Source: Ruegeria lacuscaerulensis
Lineage (GTDB): Bacteria > Pseudomonadota > Alphaproteobacteria > Rhodobacterales > Rhodobacteraceae
Reading direction: 5' to 3'
Assembly (NCBI RefSeq): GCF_013031245.1
Contig: NZ_WPZL01000004.1
Coordinates: 62,001-126,000, forward strand
Length of the DNA stretch: 64,000 nt
The notes under the pieces are model-generated. The model was not told where the DNA came from, searched no databases, and saw nothing but the letters and a program-made list of their open reading frames with translations. Shown here in pieces: positions 45,930-55,805 of this stretch. A program made the position numbers and the translations under genes. The number at the start of each line of letters is the position of its first letter. Positions within the stretch are counted from its first letter, which is position 1.

Positions 45930-46430
45930 ATGTACCTGTTCTTGGCATTTTTATTGGTCCCGATCATCGAGATCGCCCTGTTTATTCAGGTTGGTGGTCT
46001 GATCGGCCTTTGGCCAACCCTTGCAATAGTGGTTCTGACGGCCGTTCTGGGCACCGTATTGGTCAGGACACAAGGTCGCATGGCGCTGGCCAATCTGCAG
46101 CGGTCCTTTGCCGAGTTGGACGACCCGACCGAGCCACTGGCCCATGGCGCGATGATCCTGCTGTCCGGCGTTTTGCTGCTGACACCCGGATTTTTCACCG
46201 ACGCCGTTGGTTTTGCGCTGCTCATACCGGGCGTGCGGGTGGCCGTATTTCGATATATTAAGTCCAAGGCGACCATCACGCATTTCCAGATGGGCTCCGG
46301 GGCGCAGTTTCGCACCGGTCCGGCCCCGTTTGATCAGGATGACGTGATCGACGGCGAATTTACCGAAGTGCGCCCGCGTCAGGATCCCTCGAAGCGGTCC
46401 AAATGGGTCGAAGGGCCGCACCAGCATTGA
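45930..46430 (+). CDS. fxsA: FxsA-family membrane protein
   Basis: The 166-aa protein has three or four helices at the N-terminus (FLALFLLVP-type start, here MYLFLAFLLVPIIEIALFIQ) with the conserved TAVLGTVLVRTQGR and PGFFTDAVGFALLIPGVRVA. In E. coli FxsA relieves phage T7 exclusion by F plasmid. A long hydrophilic tail follows. AAGGA is positioned before the ATG. It precedes secB in the same direction with a 54-bp gap. Confidence 0.9.
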   Translation: MYLFLAFLLVPIIEIALFIQVGGLIGLWPTLAIVVLTAVLGTVLVRTQGRMALANLQRSFAELDDPTEPLAHGAMILLSGVLLLTPGFFTDAVGFALLIPGVRVAVFRYIKSKATITHFQMGSGAQFRTGPAPFDQDDVIDGEFTEVRPRQDPSKRSKWVEGPHQH

Positions 46431-46484
46431 GGTGCCGCGTCCAACTTGCTAAGCAGTGGCGAATTTCAATTTCGGAGTAGATCC

Positions 46485-46982
46485 ATGGCTGACGAAAGCC
46501 CTGCAGAAAATACCGCGGCCCAGGCCGCCCCGCAAATTCAGATGCGTGTTCTGGGACAATTCATTCGCGACCTGTCCTTTGAAAACGTGATGGCGCAAAA
46601 AGGTGTGTCCGGCGACGTTCAGCCCGAAATCGCGGTACAGGTGAACCTGGATGCGAAAAAACGCCCAACGGAACACCAGTACGAAGTTGCGGTCAAGCTG
46701 AACATCAAGTCCAAAGCCAAGGGCCTGGAGGACATCCTGTTCCTGTGTGAGCTCGACTATTGCGGTCTGTTCCACATCGAAGGTGTGGCCGAGGACCAGT
46801 TGCATCCGTTCCTGATGATCGAATGCCCGCGCATGCTGTTCCCGTTCCTGCGCCGCATCGTCAGCGACATCACCCGTGACGGTGGTTTCCCACCGGTCAA
46901 TCTGGACAATATCGACTTTGTTGCACTGTACCGCAATGAACTGATGCGCCGTCAGGCCGAAGCGCAGAAAACCGAAGCCTGA
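46485..46982 (+). CDS. secB: Protein-export chaperone SecB
   Basis: This 165-aa tetrameric chaperone keeps preproteins unfolded for SecA. The core includes IQMRVLGQFIRDLSFENVMA, YEVAVKLNIKSKA, ELDYCGLFHIEGV, the SecA-contact segment ECPRMLFPFLRRIVSDITRD and the GGFPPVNLDNIDFVALY end. CGGAG seven bases upstream supports this ATG. secB next to dnaQ-coaE-aroE-maf is conserved near alphaproteobacterial origins. Confidence 0.98.
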   Translation: MADESPAENTAAQAAPQIQMRVLGQFIRDLSFENVMAQKGVSGDVQPEIAVQVNLDAKKRPTEHQYEVAVKLNIKSKAKGLEDILFLCELDYCGLFHIEGVAEDQLHPFLMIECPRMLFPFLRRIVSDITRDGGFPPVNLDNIDFVALYRNELMRRQAEAQKTEA

Positions 46983-46989
46983 TAAATTT

Positions 46990-47022
46990 GACCCGCGCCA
47001 GGCCTGGTCTCAGGCGCGGGTC
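46990..47022. terminator. Hairpin between convergent secB and dnaQ
   Basis: GACCCGCGCC and GGCGCGGGTC pair over 10 bp around a 13-base loop; the right arm lies within the last codons of dnaQ. No long T-run on either side, so at best a weak bidirectional terminator. Confidence 0.5.
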
Positions 47023-47732
47023 CACAGGGCGTTTTCGCCCAGTTTTTCCACAAAGGCCTCATGTGCCGCGCGTTCTTCTTCGGTGATCTTCGACGCCAGC
47101 GGTGTCGGGCGCGCCGTAGGACGCCAATCATCTCCGCCCCAGGACGCAGAGGACGCAGCCGTGGACAGACCGAAATCCGGTTGCCGTCCGCCGATCAGCT
47201 CCAGATACACCTCGGCCAGGATTTCCGAGTCGAGCAAAGCTCCGTGCAGCACTCGGTTCGAGTTGTCGATGTTGAACCGTCGGCACAGCGCATCCAGCGA
47301 GGCGGGTGAACCGGGGAACCGTTTGCGCGCAATCGCCAACGTGTCCAGCGCCTGATCCATTGGGATTGGTGGCAAACCCATCCATTTGAGTTCCGCGTTC
47401 AGGAACTTCATGTCGAAGGACGCGTTGTGGATTACCAATTTCGCATCACCGACAAACTCCCGGAACCCCTGACCGACCTTGGCAAAGACCGGCTTGTCCT
47501 TCAGCGTCACCTGACCTTTTTCCGGCGGGCGCGGTGGTTCCAACAGGTCAGGGCCAATACCATGCACGCCGAACGCCTCTTCGGGCATGGACCGTTCGGG
47601 GTTGATATAGACATGATAAGTCTCGCCCGTGGCCACGTGGTTCCACAGCTCAACTGCACCGATCTCGACAATCCGGTCGCCGCTTTCCGGGTCAAACCCG
47701 GTGGTTTCGGTATCGAGCACAATCTCACGCAT
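47010..47732 (-). CDS. dnaQ: DNA polymerase III subunit epsilon
   Basis: The 240-aa 3'-5' proofreading exonuclease has the DEDDh motifs: REIVLDTETTGFDPESGDRI (Asp-x-Glu), IHNASFDMKFLNAEL (Asp), and HGALLDSEILAEVYLELIGG (His and Asp). The start is taken as the ATG that begins MREIVLDTE, eight bases inside coaE, as the longer frame adds residues unlike the family. Confidence 0.97.
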   Translation of the reverse strand: MREIVLDTETTGFDPESGDRIVEIGAVELWNHVATGETYHVYINPERSMPEEAFGVHGIGPDLLEPPRPPEKGQVTLKDKPVFAKVGQGFREFVGDAKLVIHNASFDMKFLNAELKWMGLPPIPMDQALDTLAIARKRFPGSPASLDALCRRFNIDNSNRVLHGALLDSEILAEVYLELIGGRQPDFGLSTAASSASWGGDDWRPTARPTPLASKITEEERAAHEAFVEKLGENALWTRA

Positions 47733-48318
47733 TTGCCATCCCCGCCCGTATCTGCCTGACCACATCCTGCACCTGCGCGCGGGCGTGGTCCAGTGTGTCG
47801 GTCACGATCACAAAATCCGACCGCGCGCATTTTTCGTCATTCGGCATCTGCTTGGCACGGATATGCTCAAACTGGTCCTCGGTCATGGTGCTGCGCTCCA
47901 TCACGCGGCGTTTTTGCTCGTCTGCCGGGATTGAGACACAGGCGACGGCATCCATCGCCACCTCGCCGCCGGTTTCGAACAGCAGAGGGATATCGAACAC
48001 CAGAATATCCGCTGTGGCGGTTTCCCGGAAAGCGGTCCGATCGGCGGCGACCAGAGGGTGAACGATCCCTTCGATCACTTTCAAAGCCGCTGGATCGGTT
48101 GAAAGGATCTGTTTCAACGCATCCCGGCTAACTGCGCCGTCAAGAACAGCATCCGGAAACGCAACGCTCATCGGTGCAACCGCGGCACCTTCCCTTGAAT
48201 AGAGTCTATGCACAGCCGCATCCGCATCCCACAACGCACAGCCTTCTTCCACGAACATCTGCGCGGTGGTGCTTTTGCCCATTCCGATCGAGCCCGTCAG
48301 GCCAAGTGCAAAGCTCAT
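47725..48318 (-). CDS. coaE: Dephospho-CoA kinase
   Basis: CoaE adds the 3'-phosphate to dephospho-CoA in the last step of CoA synthesis. The 197-aa P-loop kinase has LTGSIGMGKSTTAQMFVEEG at the N-terminus, LWDADAAVHRLY, FDIPLLFETGGEVAMDAVAC and the lid segment with RVMERSTMTEDQF. It overlaps aroE by four bases upstream and dnaQ downstream. Confidence 0.97.
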   Translation of the reverse strand: MSFALGLTGSIGMGKSTTAQMFVEEGCALWDADAAVHRLYSREGAAVAPMSVAFPDAVLDGAVSRDALKQILSTDPAALKVIEGIVHPLVAADRTAFRETATADILVFDIPLLFETGGEVAMDAVACVSIPADEQKRRVMERSTMTEDQFEHIRAKQMPNDEKCARSDFVIVTDTLDHARAQVQDVVRQIRAGMANA

Positions 48319-49148
48319 TCCAGCACCGCCGCGCGAAGGTCGTCTGTCACCTCGGGACGCTTGCCAAACCAGCGTTCAAAACCGGGCACGGCCTGATGCA
48401 ATAACATGCCCAACCCATCGACCGTGGTGCACCCGGCCGCTTCGGCCTGCTGCAGCAGACGGGTTTTCAGCGGTGCGTAGACCAGATCGGTCACAACCGA
48501 TCCGGGTTGCAAGCCGTCCAGAGGCACACGCAATTCCGGCTGTCCCTGCATCCCCAGCGAAGTCGTGTTGACCACCAGCTCGGCATTTTCGATGGCATTA
48601 CCGGCCTGTACCCAGTCGACGACAGTAATGGGCTCGCCAAACTCCTCTTTCAACTGGTCCGCGCGGGCGCGGGTGCGATTGGTCAGCAGAATCTCGGGTA
48701 CACCTGCTTCTGCCAGCGCCTGCAAAACGGCCCGGGCTGCGCCACCAGCGCCAAAGACAACGGCCGGGCCATCTGACGGGTTCCAGTCGGGCGCTCCGCT
48801 GCGCAGGTTCTCCATGAACCCGTAGCCATCGGTATTGTCGGCGTGAATTGCTCCGTCATCATCAAAGACCAGCGTGTTCGCCGCGCCAATTAAAGAGGCC
48901 CGGTCAGAAACATGATCCGCCAGACGCAAAGCAGCCTCTTTATGCGGTACGGTCACATTGGCACCGACATACCCGGCCTTGGGCAAGGTCCGCAGAACAG
49001 TCTCCAGATCTTCGGGCGCGACATCCATAGGGATATAGTGCCCTGGCAACCCGTGGCTCTTTAACCAGTGACCATGCAGCCGAGGCGATTTCGAATGAGC
49101 TATAGGGTGCCCGATCACTCCGGCCAGCGGAATACGGTTATGCGTCAT
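48315..49148 (-). CDS. aroE: Shikimate dehydrogenase
   Basis: AroE reduces 3-dehydroshikimate with NADPH in chorismate synthesis. The 277-aa protein has the shikimate-binding GVIGHPIAHSKSPRLHGHWL, NVTVPHKEAALRLAD (catalytic Lys), ADNTDGYGFMENL, and the NADP-binding VFGAGGAARAVLQALAEAG with NRTRARADQL. It overlaps maf and coaE by four bases at either end. Confidence 0.97.
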   Translation of the reverse strand: MTHNRIPLAGVIGHPIAHSKSPRLHGHWLKSHGLPGHYIPMDVAPEDLETVLRTLPKAGYVGANVTVPHKEAALRLADHVSDRASLIGAANTLVFDDDGAIHADNTDGYGFMENLRSGAPDWNPSDGPAVVFGAGGAARAVLQALAEAGVPEILLTNRTRARADQLKEEFGEPITVVDWVQAGNAIENAELVVNTTSLGMQGQPELRVPLDGLQPGSVVTDLVYAPLKTRLLQQAEAAGCTTVDGLGMLLHQAVPGFERWFGKRPEVTDDLRAAVLE

Positions 49149-49744
49149 TGATCGATCACCCCTTTGACAGCCAGAAAATTGAGCAGTTCCAACAGGGGCA
49201 TACCCAAGACATTAAAATAGTCCCCGTCAATGGTGGCAAACAGACGAACGCCTTCCTCTTCCAGCTTATAAGCCCCCACCGCATGACGAATACTGTCCCA
49301 GTTGCGTTCAATATAGCCGCGCAGATAGGCGTCCGAACTCATCCGCATCCGCAAGCGCACCTGCCCCACATGCCGCCAGATTGGTTCACCATCCTGATAG
49401 ATAACAGCTGCAGACAGCAACATATGACGCTTGCCCCGCATCGCTTTGAGTTGCACCAGCGCGTCTTCGGGCGATTTCGGCTTGGACAAGAGCAGCCCGT
49501 CGAAGTCCAGAACCTGATCACAGCCCAGAACCATCGCACCGGGGGTCTTGTCGCTGACTTTGCGGGCCTTCATCTCGGCCAGTGTGTCCGCGATATCGCG
49601 GGGCGGCGCGTTTTCGGCCAGCAGAGCGCGTTTGGCTGTATCCTCGTCAACGCGCGCGGTCTGCACGGTGAACGGCACGCCCGCATTCCGCAACAGCTGT
49701 GCGCGAATGGATGACCCCGACGCCAGGATGATGGGGACAGACAT
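49145..49744 (-). CDS. maf: Maf-family nucleotide pyrophosphatase
   Basis: Maf proteins hydrolyse non-canonical or modified nucleoside triphosphates. The 199-aa protein begins PIILASGSSIRAQLLRNAGV and includes GAMVLGCDQVLDFDGLLLSK (Asp base) and YKLEEEGVRLFATIDGDYFN. The ATG at 49744 is chosen since family homology begins at residue 3; the open frame upstream lies in the putative origin. First gene of maf-aroE-coaE-dnaQ. Confidence 0.95.
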   Translation of the reverse strand: MSVPIILASGSSIRAQLLRNAGVPFTVQTARVDEDTAKRALLAENAPPRDIADTLAEMKARKVSDKTPGAMVLGCDQVLDFDGLLLSKPKSPEDALVQLKAMRGKRHMLLSAAVIYQDGEPIWRHVGQVRLRMRMSSDAYLRGYIERNWDSIRHAVGAYKLEEEGVRLFATIDGDYFNVLGMPLLELLNFLAVKGVIDQ

Positions 49745-50148
49745 GTGGAAAACCCCCTGAGCAAATCGTTGAGTGTTCTGGGATGGTTTGTATGGTTTTC
49801 CGGTTGACACGCAACCCCGGGAAATTCGCGAAAACCTCCCCTGAGTCGCTCGAACTCTGTCCAATCGGGACAAGGATAAGTTCCAAATGCGGGATAACGG
49901 AGATCTCCCGTGTTACCCAAAGGGTTATCCCCAGAGATGTATATTCAGAACCAATATAACTTGCTGTAATAGCATAATTTTTTATAGAATCAACAGAATC
50001 ACCTCATTTGGAAATATTTCTGTCCACCTGGGGAAAACGTTTGGGTAAAAAAGTAATCCACGGAAATTACCCACCCTACAAAACCATCTTCCTTTTTCTT
50101 TTCTTATTTTTTTATTAGGGAGGGTTCCGAGCAACGACCGGAGCCGGA
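49745..50148. other. Putative chromosomal replication origin (oriC)
   Basis: The 404-bp gap separates maf (minus) and hemJ (plus); all flanking genes point away from it. DnaA-box-like nonamers: TGTGGAAAA at 49744-49752 (complement TTTTCCACA, one mismatch to TTATCCACA), TTATCCCCA at 49925-49933 (one mismatch), TGGGGAAAA at 50029-50037 (two mismatches), and TAATCCACG near 50054. An AT-rich block spans about 49939-49995 and a T-rich tract 50089-50118. Three GANTC methylation sites lie at 49843, 49987 and 49996. In Caulobacter the origin is likewise beside the maf-aroE-coaE-dnaQ-secB block. Function is inferred. Confidence 0.8.
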
Positions 50149-50598
50149 ATGACCGATCTTCTTTTCACGATTTACCCGTGGGTGAAGTCTTTACACATCA
50201 TGGCCGTGATCTCGTGGATGGCTGGGTTGTTCTATCTGCCCAGGCTGTTCGTCTATCACGTAGAAAAAGCGCAAGCTGTCGACGGGGCGCAGGAAATCTT
50301 CTTTGAAATGGAAGAAAAGCTTTTGCGTGTGATCATGCGCCCTGCGATGTACGTGGCGTGGATCTGCGGGCTGATCATGGTCTTTACGCCAGGCATCGTC
50401 GGGTGGGACTGGACCTGGCCGTGGGTTAAAGGTGCAGCCGTGATCGGCATGACCTGGTTTCATCACTGGCTGATGGCACGGCGCAAGGATTTCCTGGAAG
50501 GCCGAAATACGCTCACTGGGCGCCAGTATCGCATGATGAACGAGGTTCCCACCGTTTTGATGGTTGCCATCGTCCTGGCGGTCGTTCTGAAGTTCTGA
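50149..50598 (+). CDS. hemJ: Protoporphyrinogen IX oxidase HemJ
   Basis: HemJ oxidises protoporphyrinogen IX to protoporphyrin IX in the membrane, the penultimate step to heme. The 149-aa protein has four helices and the conserved His in WVKSLHIMAVISWMAGLFYL, Arg/Pro segment LPRLFVYH, KLLRVIMRPAMYVAWICG and WFHHWLMARRKDF. It is the first plus-strand gene after the putative origin. hemD lies in the same window 36 kb away; the terminal ferrochelatase gene is not seen. Confidence 0.95.
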   Translation: MTDLLFTIYPWVKSLHIMAVISWMAGLFYLPRLFVYHVEKAQAVDGAQEIFFEMEEKLLRVIMRPAMYVAWICGLIMVFTPGIVGWDWTWPWVKGAAVIGMTWFHHWLMARRKDFLEGRNTLTGRQYRMMNEVPTVLMVAIVLAVVLKF

Positions 50599-50724
50599 GG
50601 GCCCATTTGACTCCGGAGCGGCGGATGCGTATGTAACGCATAACACGCCCGTCCGGGCGGCGTATCTTCCGTACTGAAATTCCACTGTAGTGCCGCGATC
50701 CATGCGGACAAGGTTCGTATCATC

Positions 50725-51996
50725 ATGACAGCTGAATCCCTGAATCTGGCCGACCTGAAGGCCAAAAGCCCCAAAGACCTTCTGGCGATGGCCGAAGAGC
50801 TCGAGGTCGAAAACGCCTCGACCATGCGCAAGGGCGAGATGATGTTCCAGATTCTGCGTGAACGCGCGGATGAGGGCTGGACCGTCGGTGGCGATGGCGT
50901 GCTTGAGGTTCTGCAGGACGGGTTCGGCTTCCTGCGCTCGCCCGAGGCGAATTATCTGCCGGGTCCTGACGACATCTACGTGTCGCCCGACATGATCCGC
51001 CAGCACTCCCTGCGGACCGGTGATACGGTCGAAGGCGATATCAAGGCCCCGGATGAGAACGAACGCTATTTTGCGCTGATCAAGGTCACCAAAATCAACT
51101 TTGAAGAGCCAGAGAAAGCCAAGCACAAGATCCTGTTCGACAACCTGACGCCTCTGTATCCCGACGAACGTCTGAAGATGGAGATCGAGGATCCCACCAT
51201 CAAAGACAAATCGGCCCGTGTGATCGATCTGGTTTCACCCATCGGCAAAGGCCAGCGTTCGCTGATTGTGGCGCCGCCGCGGACCGGTAAAACGGTGATC
51301 CTGCAGAACATTGCGCATTCGATCGAACAGAACCACCCGGAATGCTATCTGATCGTTCTGCTGATCGATGAACGCCCGGAAGAGGTCACCGACATGCAGC
51401 GCTCGGTGAAGGGTGAGGTCGTGTCCTCGACCTTTGACGAACCAGCAACCCGGCACGTCGCCGTGTCGGAAATGGTCATTGAAAAAGCCAAGCGATTGGT
51501 CGAACATAAACGAGATGTTGTTATTCTTCTCGATTCTATCACAAGACTTGGTAGGGCGTTTAACACTGTGGTGCCTTCGTCCGGTAAAGTTCTGACCGGC
51601 GGTGTGGACGCCAACGCCCTGCAACGGCCCAAGCGGTTCTTCGGCGCTGCGCGGAATATCGAAGAGGGTGGCTCGCTGACCATTATCGCTACTGCGCTGA
51701 TCGATACCGGCAGCCGGATGGACGAAGTGATCTTCGAAGAATTCAAGGGCACCGGTAACTCAGAAATCGTTCTGGACCGCAAGATCGCGGACAAGCGTGT
51801 GTTCCCGGCCATCGACATCCTCAAATCCGGTACAAGGAAAGAGGACTTGCTGGTCGACAAGGGCGATCTGGCCAAGACCTTCGTTCTGCGCCGCATCCTC
51901 AACCCGATGGGCACGACTGACGCGATTGAATTCCTGTTATCCAAGTTGAAGCAGACCAAAACAAACGGTGAATTCTTCGACTCGATGAACACCTGA
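50725..51996 (+). CDS. rho: Transcription termination factor Rho
   Basis: This 423-aa hexameric RNA helicase has an N-terminal helix bundle ([20 protein letters not shown]), an OSB RNA-binding domain ([36 protein letters not shown]), Walker [19 protein letters not shown] at about 183-190, the Q- and R-loop segments and [17 protein letters not shown] at the C-terminus. The 126-bp leader holds two short inverted repeats (ATGCGT/ACGCAT and CGCCCG/CGGGCG). Confidence 0.98.
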   Translation: MTAESLNLADLKAKSPKDLLAMAEELEVENASTMRKGEMMFQILRERADEGWTVGGDGVLEVLQDGFGFLRSPEANYLPGPDDIYVSPDMIRQHSLRTGDTVEGDIKAPDENERYFALIKVTKINFEEPEKAKHKILFDNLTPLYPDERLKMEIEDPTIKDKSARVIDLVSPIGKGQRSLIVAPPRTGKTVILQNIAHSIEQNHPECYLIVLLIDERPEEVTDMQRSVKGEVVSSTFDEPATRHVAVSEMVIEKAKRLVEHKRDVVILLDSITRLGRAFNTVVPSSGKVLTGGVDANALQRPKRFFGAARNIEEGGSLTIIATALIDTGSRMDEVIFEEFKGTGNSEIVLDRKIADKRVFPAIDILKSGTRKEDLLVDKGDLAKTFVLRRILNPMGTTDAIEFLLSKLKQTKTNGEFFDSMNT

Positions 51997-52026
51997 CACA
52001 GGTCTTAAACAACGCGAGGCCTTCGA

Positions 52027-53313
52027 ATGGATACGATATTCGCCTTGGCCAGCGCGCAAGGCAAAGCAGGGGTGGCGGTCATCCGCCTCTCTGGCCCAAA
52101 CGCGCATCCCGCTGCGGCCGGCCTGACAGGCGGTACGTTGCCACCCCGTGGAATGCGGGTGCGCACGCTGCACGCAGGTGACGGATCACGGCTGGATGAT
52201 GGCCTGGTTCTGACTTTTCAGGCACCGGCCAGTTTCAGCGGCGAGGACGTGGCTGAGCTGCAGATTCATGGCAGCACGGCTTCGGTGAATGCTGTGATGC
52301 GATCACTGTCCGACACCGAGGGGCTGCGTCTGGCGGAGCCCGGTGAGTTCACCCGCCGTGCACTGGAAAACGGCAAGATGGACCTGACCCAAGTCGAAGG
52401 TCTTGCCGATCTGATCGATGCGGAAACCGAGGCGCAGCGCAAACAGGCCCAGACCATTCTGGCCGGCGAATTGGGCGCTCTCGCTGAACGCTGGCGGCGC
52501 GATCTGATCCGGGCGGCATCTTTGCTGGAAGCCGTCATCGATTTCGCCGATGAGGAAGTGCCTACCGACGTCACGCCCGAAGTGCGGTCATTGATCTCTG
52601 GTGTTATGGCGGATTTGCAACGCGAAGCTGAGGGCGTGCGGATTGCAGAACGAATTCGGACCGGATTTGAGGTTGCCATCGTTGGGCTTCCGAATGCCGG
52701 CAAGTCGACTTTGCTGAATGCGCTGGCGGGCAGGGACGCCGCTATCACTTCGGAATTTGCCGGAACGACCCGGGATGTTATCGAAGTTCGCATGGATCTG
52801 GGCGGGCTTCCGGTTACTTTGTTGGATACCGCCGGGTTGCGCGAAACTGAGGATCATGTCGAGAACCTTGGTATTGAACTGGCCAGAAAAAGGGCGGAAG
52901 CTGCGGATCTGCGCGTATTTTTGACCGAAAATCCAACTGAACTTGGTGTTGAAATGCTGGTAGGAGATATTCAGGTATTCCCGAAATCTGATCTCCGAGA
53001 TGTGACGGAAGGTGGAATTTCCGGAAAAACAGGGCAGGGGATTGATCAGCTGATCGCCCAGATATCGCGTGTACTAGCTGAGAGAACCACAAGCCATGGT
53101 ATAGCCACTCGGGAAAGGCATCGTGTTGCGCTTGACAATGCCAGGGAAGCCCTGGGTGCGGCAATGGCAGTTCTGGAATCAGGGCCGGACTTGTATGATA
53201 TTGCAGCGGAAGAAATGCGTACAGCAATCCGTGCCCTTGAAACCCTGGTAGGCAGGATTGGCGTTGAGGATCTTTTGGATGAAATATTCTCGAGCTTCTG
53301 TCTGGGTAAATAG
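52027..53313 (+). CDS. mnmE: tRNA modification GTPase MnmE
   Basis: With MnmG it makes the 5-carboxymethylaminomethyl (or related) modification at U34 of several tRNAs. The 428-aa protein has the folate-binding N-domain ([20 protein letters not shown]), the G-domain with P-loop [18 protein letters not shown] at about 220-227 and DTAGLRET, and the C-terminal FCLGK with the conserved Cys. It is slightly shorter than the E. coli protein (454 aa). Four bases separate it from mnmG. Confidence 0.97.
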   Translation: MDTIFALASAQGKAGVAVIRLSGPNAHPAAAGLTGGTLPPRGMRVRTLHAGDGSRLDDGLVLTFQAPASFSGEDVAELQIHGSTASVNAVMRSLSDTEGLRLAEPGEFTRRALENGKMDLTQVEGLADLIDAETEAQRKQAQTILAGELGALAERWRRDLIRAASLLEAVIDFADEEVPTDVTPEVRSLISGVMADLQREAEGVRIAERIRTGFEVAIVGLPNAGKSTLLNALAGRDAAITSEFAGTTRDVIEVRMDLGGLPVTLLDTAGLRETEDHVENLGIELARKRAEAADLRVFLTENPTELGVEMLVGDIQVFPKSDLRDVTEGGISGKTGQGIDQLIAQISRVLAERTTSHGIATRERHRVALDNAREALGAAMAVLESGPDLYDIAAEEMRTAIRALETLVGRIGVEDLLDEIFSSFCLGK

Positions 53314-53316
53314 GGA

Positions 53317-55194
53317 GTGTTTCACGTGAAACATTCAAAGTTCGATGTCGTTGTGGTTGGCGCTGGACATGCCGGAACCGAAGCTGCGCATGCCGCAGCA
53401 CGCATGGGTGCTGAAACCGCTCTGGTCACCCTGTCCGCGTCAGACATCGGAGTGATGTCCTGCAATCCGGCAATAGGCGGCTTAGGTAAGGGACATCTGG
53501 TTCGGGAAATTGACGCGCTGGATGGCGTTATGGGGCGCGTTGCGGATCAAGCCGGAATTCAGTTTCGCCTTTTGAACCGCCGGAAAGGACCTGCGGTTCA
53601 AGGTCCAAGGACTCAGGCGGATCGCGCGCTGTATCGCGCTGCTATGCAAAAAGAAACCCATGCCCAGCAACGACTAACAGTTGTAGTTGGTGAGGTTGTT
53701 GACTTTTTGATGGACGGGTCACGGGTAGCTGGTATCAGGCTGGCTGATGAGTCTGAAATCCATGCTGAGGCAGTTATTCTGACATCTGGCACATTTTTGC
53801 GTGGTGTCATTCATATTGGAGATGTATCCCGCCCAGGTGGTCGTATGGGTGGTCGGCCTTCAGTCAAACTGGCAGAAAGGTTGGACAGCTTCGATTTACC
53901 TTTGGGACGGCTGAAAACGGGTACCCCACCCAGGTTGGACGGTCGCACAATTGATTGGTCAGAGCTTGAACGACAGGATGGAGATGAAGAGCCCACGTTA
54001 TTTTCCTTCCTCTCGACTTCGGTTGTCGCGCCGCAAATTTCCTGCGGAATCACGCATACAAATACGCGTACCCATGAAATTATTGAAAAAAATCTGTCCA
54101 GATCCGCGATGTACGGCGGGCATATAGATGGTATAGGTCCACGATATTGTCCGTCGATCGAGGACAAGATTGTCCGCTTTTCCGACAAAGAATCGCATCA
54201 GATTTTTCTGGAACCTGAGGGGGTCAACGATCATACGATTTATCCCAACGGAATTTCCACGTCGCTGCCACAGGATGTACAGCAGGAATATGTCCGCTCG
54301 ATCATGGGGCTTGAAAATGCGGAAATTCTTCAACCGGGTTATGCGATTGAATATGATTATGTGGATCCCCGCGTACTGACGTCTTCACTGTCACTGCCGG
54401 ACGCCCCCGGCCTATATCTTGCGGGCCAAATCAACGGAACCACAGGATATGAGGAAGCTGCGGCGCAAGGCTTAGTTGCTGGCTTGAATGCTGCATTGGA
54501 AGTTTTTGGACGAAACCCGGTCCATTTTTCTCGGGCCGATAGTTATATCGGCGTGATGATCGACGATCTGACAACGCGTGGCGTCGCGGAACCCTATCGA
54601 ATGTTTACTTCTCGGGCAGAGTTTCGATTATCTCTGCGAGCAGATAACGCCGATCAAAGGCTGACGCACGTTGGGCTTCAATTGGGGTGCGTCGGCGACA
54701 GGCGCAAGGCCAGGTTCGGTGAAAAGATGGAAATGCTGACGGCGGCCAAGTCGAAACTATCGGAACGGACTTATACCCCGAAAGAGATCAGGGCAGTTGG
54801 CATTAACGTCAATCAAGATGGGAACCGTCGGGATGGTTTCGCAATCTTGGCTTTCCCCGACGTTGCTTTTGACGACTTGATTCCTCTGGTTCCTTCGTTG
54901 CGTGAAGTTGAGCCTGATATTCGATTACAGGTCGAGCGTGACGCACTTTATGCAAATTACATCGCGCGGCAACAAAAGGACGTCGAAGCTATGAAGCGCG
55001 ACGAATCCTATGAAATTCCACGTGATTTTGACTATTTCTTGCTGGAAGGCCTGTCTTCCGAGATAAAACAAAAGCTTTCGCAGGCGCGGCCTGAGACAAT
55101 TGCTCAGGCAAGCCGGGTTGAGGGGGTTACCCCAGCCGCACTTACGTTATTGCTGGCAAAGCTAAGGCGCGAGCAAAAGGTCCGTAAAGCATGA
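53317..55194 (+). CDS. mnmG: tRNA uridine-5-carboxymethylaminomethyl modification enzyme MnmG (GidA)
   Basis: This 625-aa FAD protein is the partner of MnmE. It starts with GTG; codons 1-6 coincide with a perfect parS site, giving the unusual N-terminus fMet-Phe-His-Val-Lys-His. Then FAD-binding [19 protein letters not shown] (about 15-33), [20 protein letters not shown] with the conserved Cys, and late [20 protein letters not shown]. Overlaps rsmG by four bases. Third-position base use is more AT-leaning than in rho upstream. Confidence 0.98.
   Translation: MFHVKHSKFDVVVVGAGHAGTEAAHAAARMGAETALVTLSASDIGVMSCNPAIGGLGKGHLVREIDALDGVMGRVADQAGIQFRLLNRRKGPAVQGPRTQADRALYRAAMQKETHAQQRLTVVVGEVVDFLMDGSRVAGIRLADESEIHAEAVILTSGTFLRGVIHIGDVSRPGGRMGGRPSVKLAERLDSFDLPLGRLKTGTPPRLDGRTIDWSELERQDGDEEPTLFSFLSTSVVAPQISCGITHTNTRTHEIIEKNLSRSAMYGGHIDGIGPRYCPSIEDKIVRFSDKESHQIFLEPEGVNDHTIYPNGISTSLPQDVQQEYVRSIMGLENAEILQPGYAIEYDYVDPRVLTSSLSLPDAPGLYLAGQINGTTGYEEAAAQGLVAGLNAALEVFGRNPVHFSRADSYIGVMIDDLTTRGVAEPYRMFTSRAEFRLSLRADNADQRLTHVGLQLGCVGDRRKARFGEKMEMLTAAKSKLSERTYTPKEIRAVGINVNQDGNRRDGFAILAFPDVAFDDLIPLVPSLREVEPDIRLQVERDALYANYIARQQKDVEAMKRDESYEIPRDFDYFLLEGLSSEIKQKLSQARPETIAQASRVEGVTPAALTLLLAKLRREQKVRKA
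53318..53333. other. parS centromere site 1
   Basis: TGTTTCACGTGAAACA is a perfect 16-bp palindrome identical to the bacterial parS consensus bound by ParB. It lies over the GTG start of mnmG, about 3.2 kb from the putative origin and 3.3 kb from parB. Confidence 0.96.
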
Positions 55195-55805
55195 GCTATG
55201 CGAATTTTGAGAACTTGGGTGTTTCACGTGAAACATTCAACCGCCTTGAGGCATATGTTGACCTGGTCCGACGGTGGAACCCAAAAATCAATCTGGTGTC
55301 GCGAAACAGTTTGAACGACATTTGGACGCGGCACATTCAGGACTCTGTTCAAGTCTTTCGTTGCGCGGATTCATTTGACACCTGGGCAGACCTTGGCAGC
55401 GGGGGCGGATTTCCCGGAATGGTCTGTGCACTTATGGCGATTGAGGAAGCACCGGGAACTCATTTTACGTTCGTGGAAAGCGATCAGAGAAAGTCAGCTT
55501 TTTTACGCAATGTCTCCCGTGAGTGCGGCGCAAACTGCACGGTTATTTCAAGACGTATCGAAGCAGTTGACCTACTGAATGCGGATATCCTGTCAGCACG
55601 TGCTTTGGCTGATCTGAATACTCTATTGTCCTTTTGTGACAGACATTTAAGCAAATCCGGTACCGCCCTGTTGCCGAAAGGCGCGAACTGGAAAAAAGAG
55701 GTGGAGGACGCGCGCGAAGAATGGAGTTTCGATTCTGAGGCGATTACAAGTTTAACTGAACCCCAGGCTGTTATCCTAAAGATCAAAGGAGTATCACGTG
55801 GTTGA
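55191..55805 (+). CDS. rsmG: 16S rRNA (guanine527-N7) methyltransferase RsmG (GidB)
   Basis: RsmG methylates G527 of 16S rRNA (loss gives low-level streptomycin resistance in other bacteria). The 204-aa protein has the SAM-binding [37 protein letters not shown] and [17 protein letters not shown]. Codons 10-15 coincide with the second parS site. It overlaps mnmG by four bases and parA by eight bases. Confidence 0.97.
   Translation: MSYANFENLGVSRETFNRLEAYVDLVRRWNPKINLVSRNSLNDIWTRHIQDSVQVFRCADSFDTWADLGSGGGFPGMVCALMAIEEAPGTHFTFVESDQRKSAFLRNVSRECGANCTVISRRIEAVDLLNADILSARALADLNTLLSFCDRHLSKSGTALLPKGANWKKEVEDAREEWSFDSEAITSLTEPQAVILKIKGVSRG
55220..55235. other. parS centromere site 2
   Basis: TGTTTCACGTGAAACA, identical to site 1, lies inside rsmG 1.9 kb from it and about 0.6 kb before parA. 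Two perfect 16-mers in this spacing cannot be chance. Confidence 0.96.
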
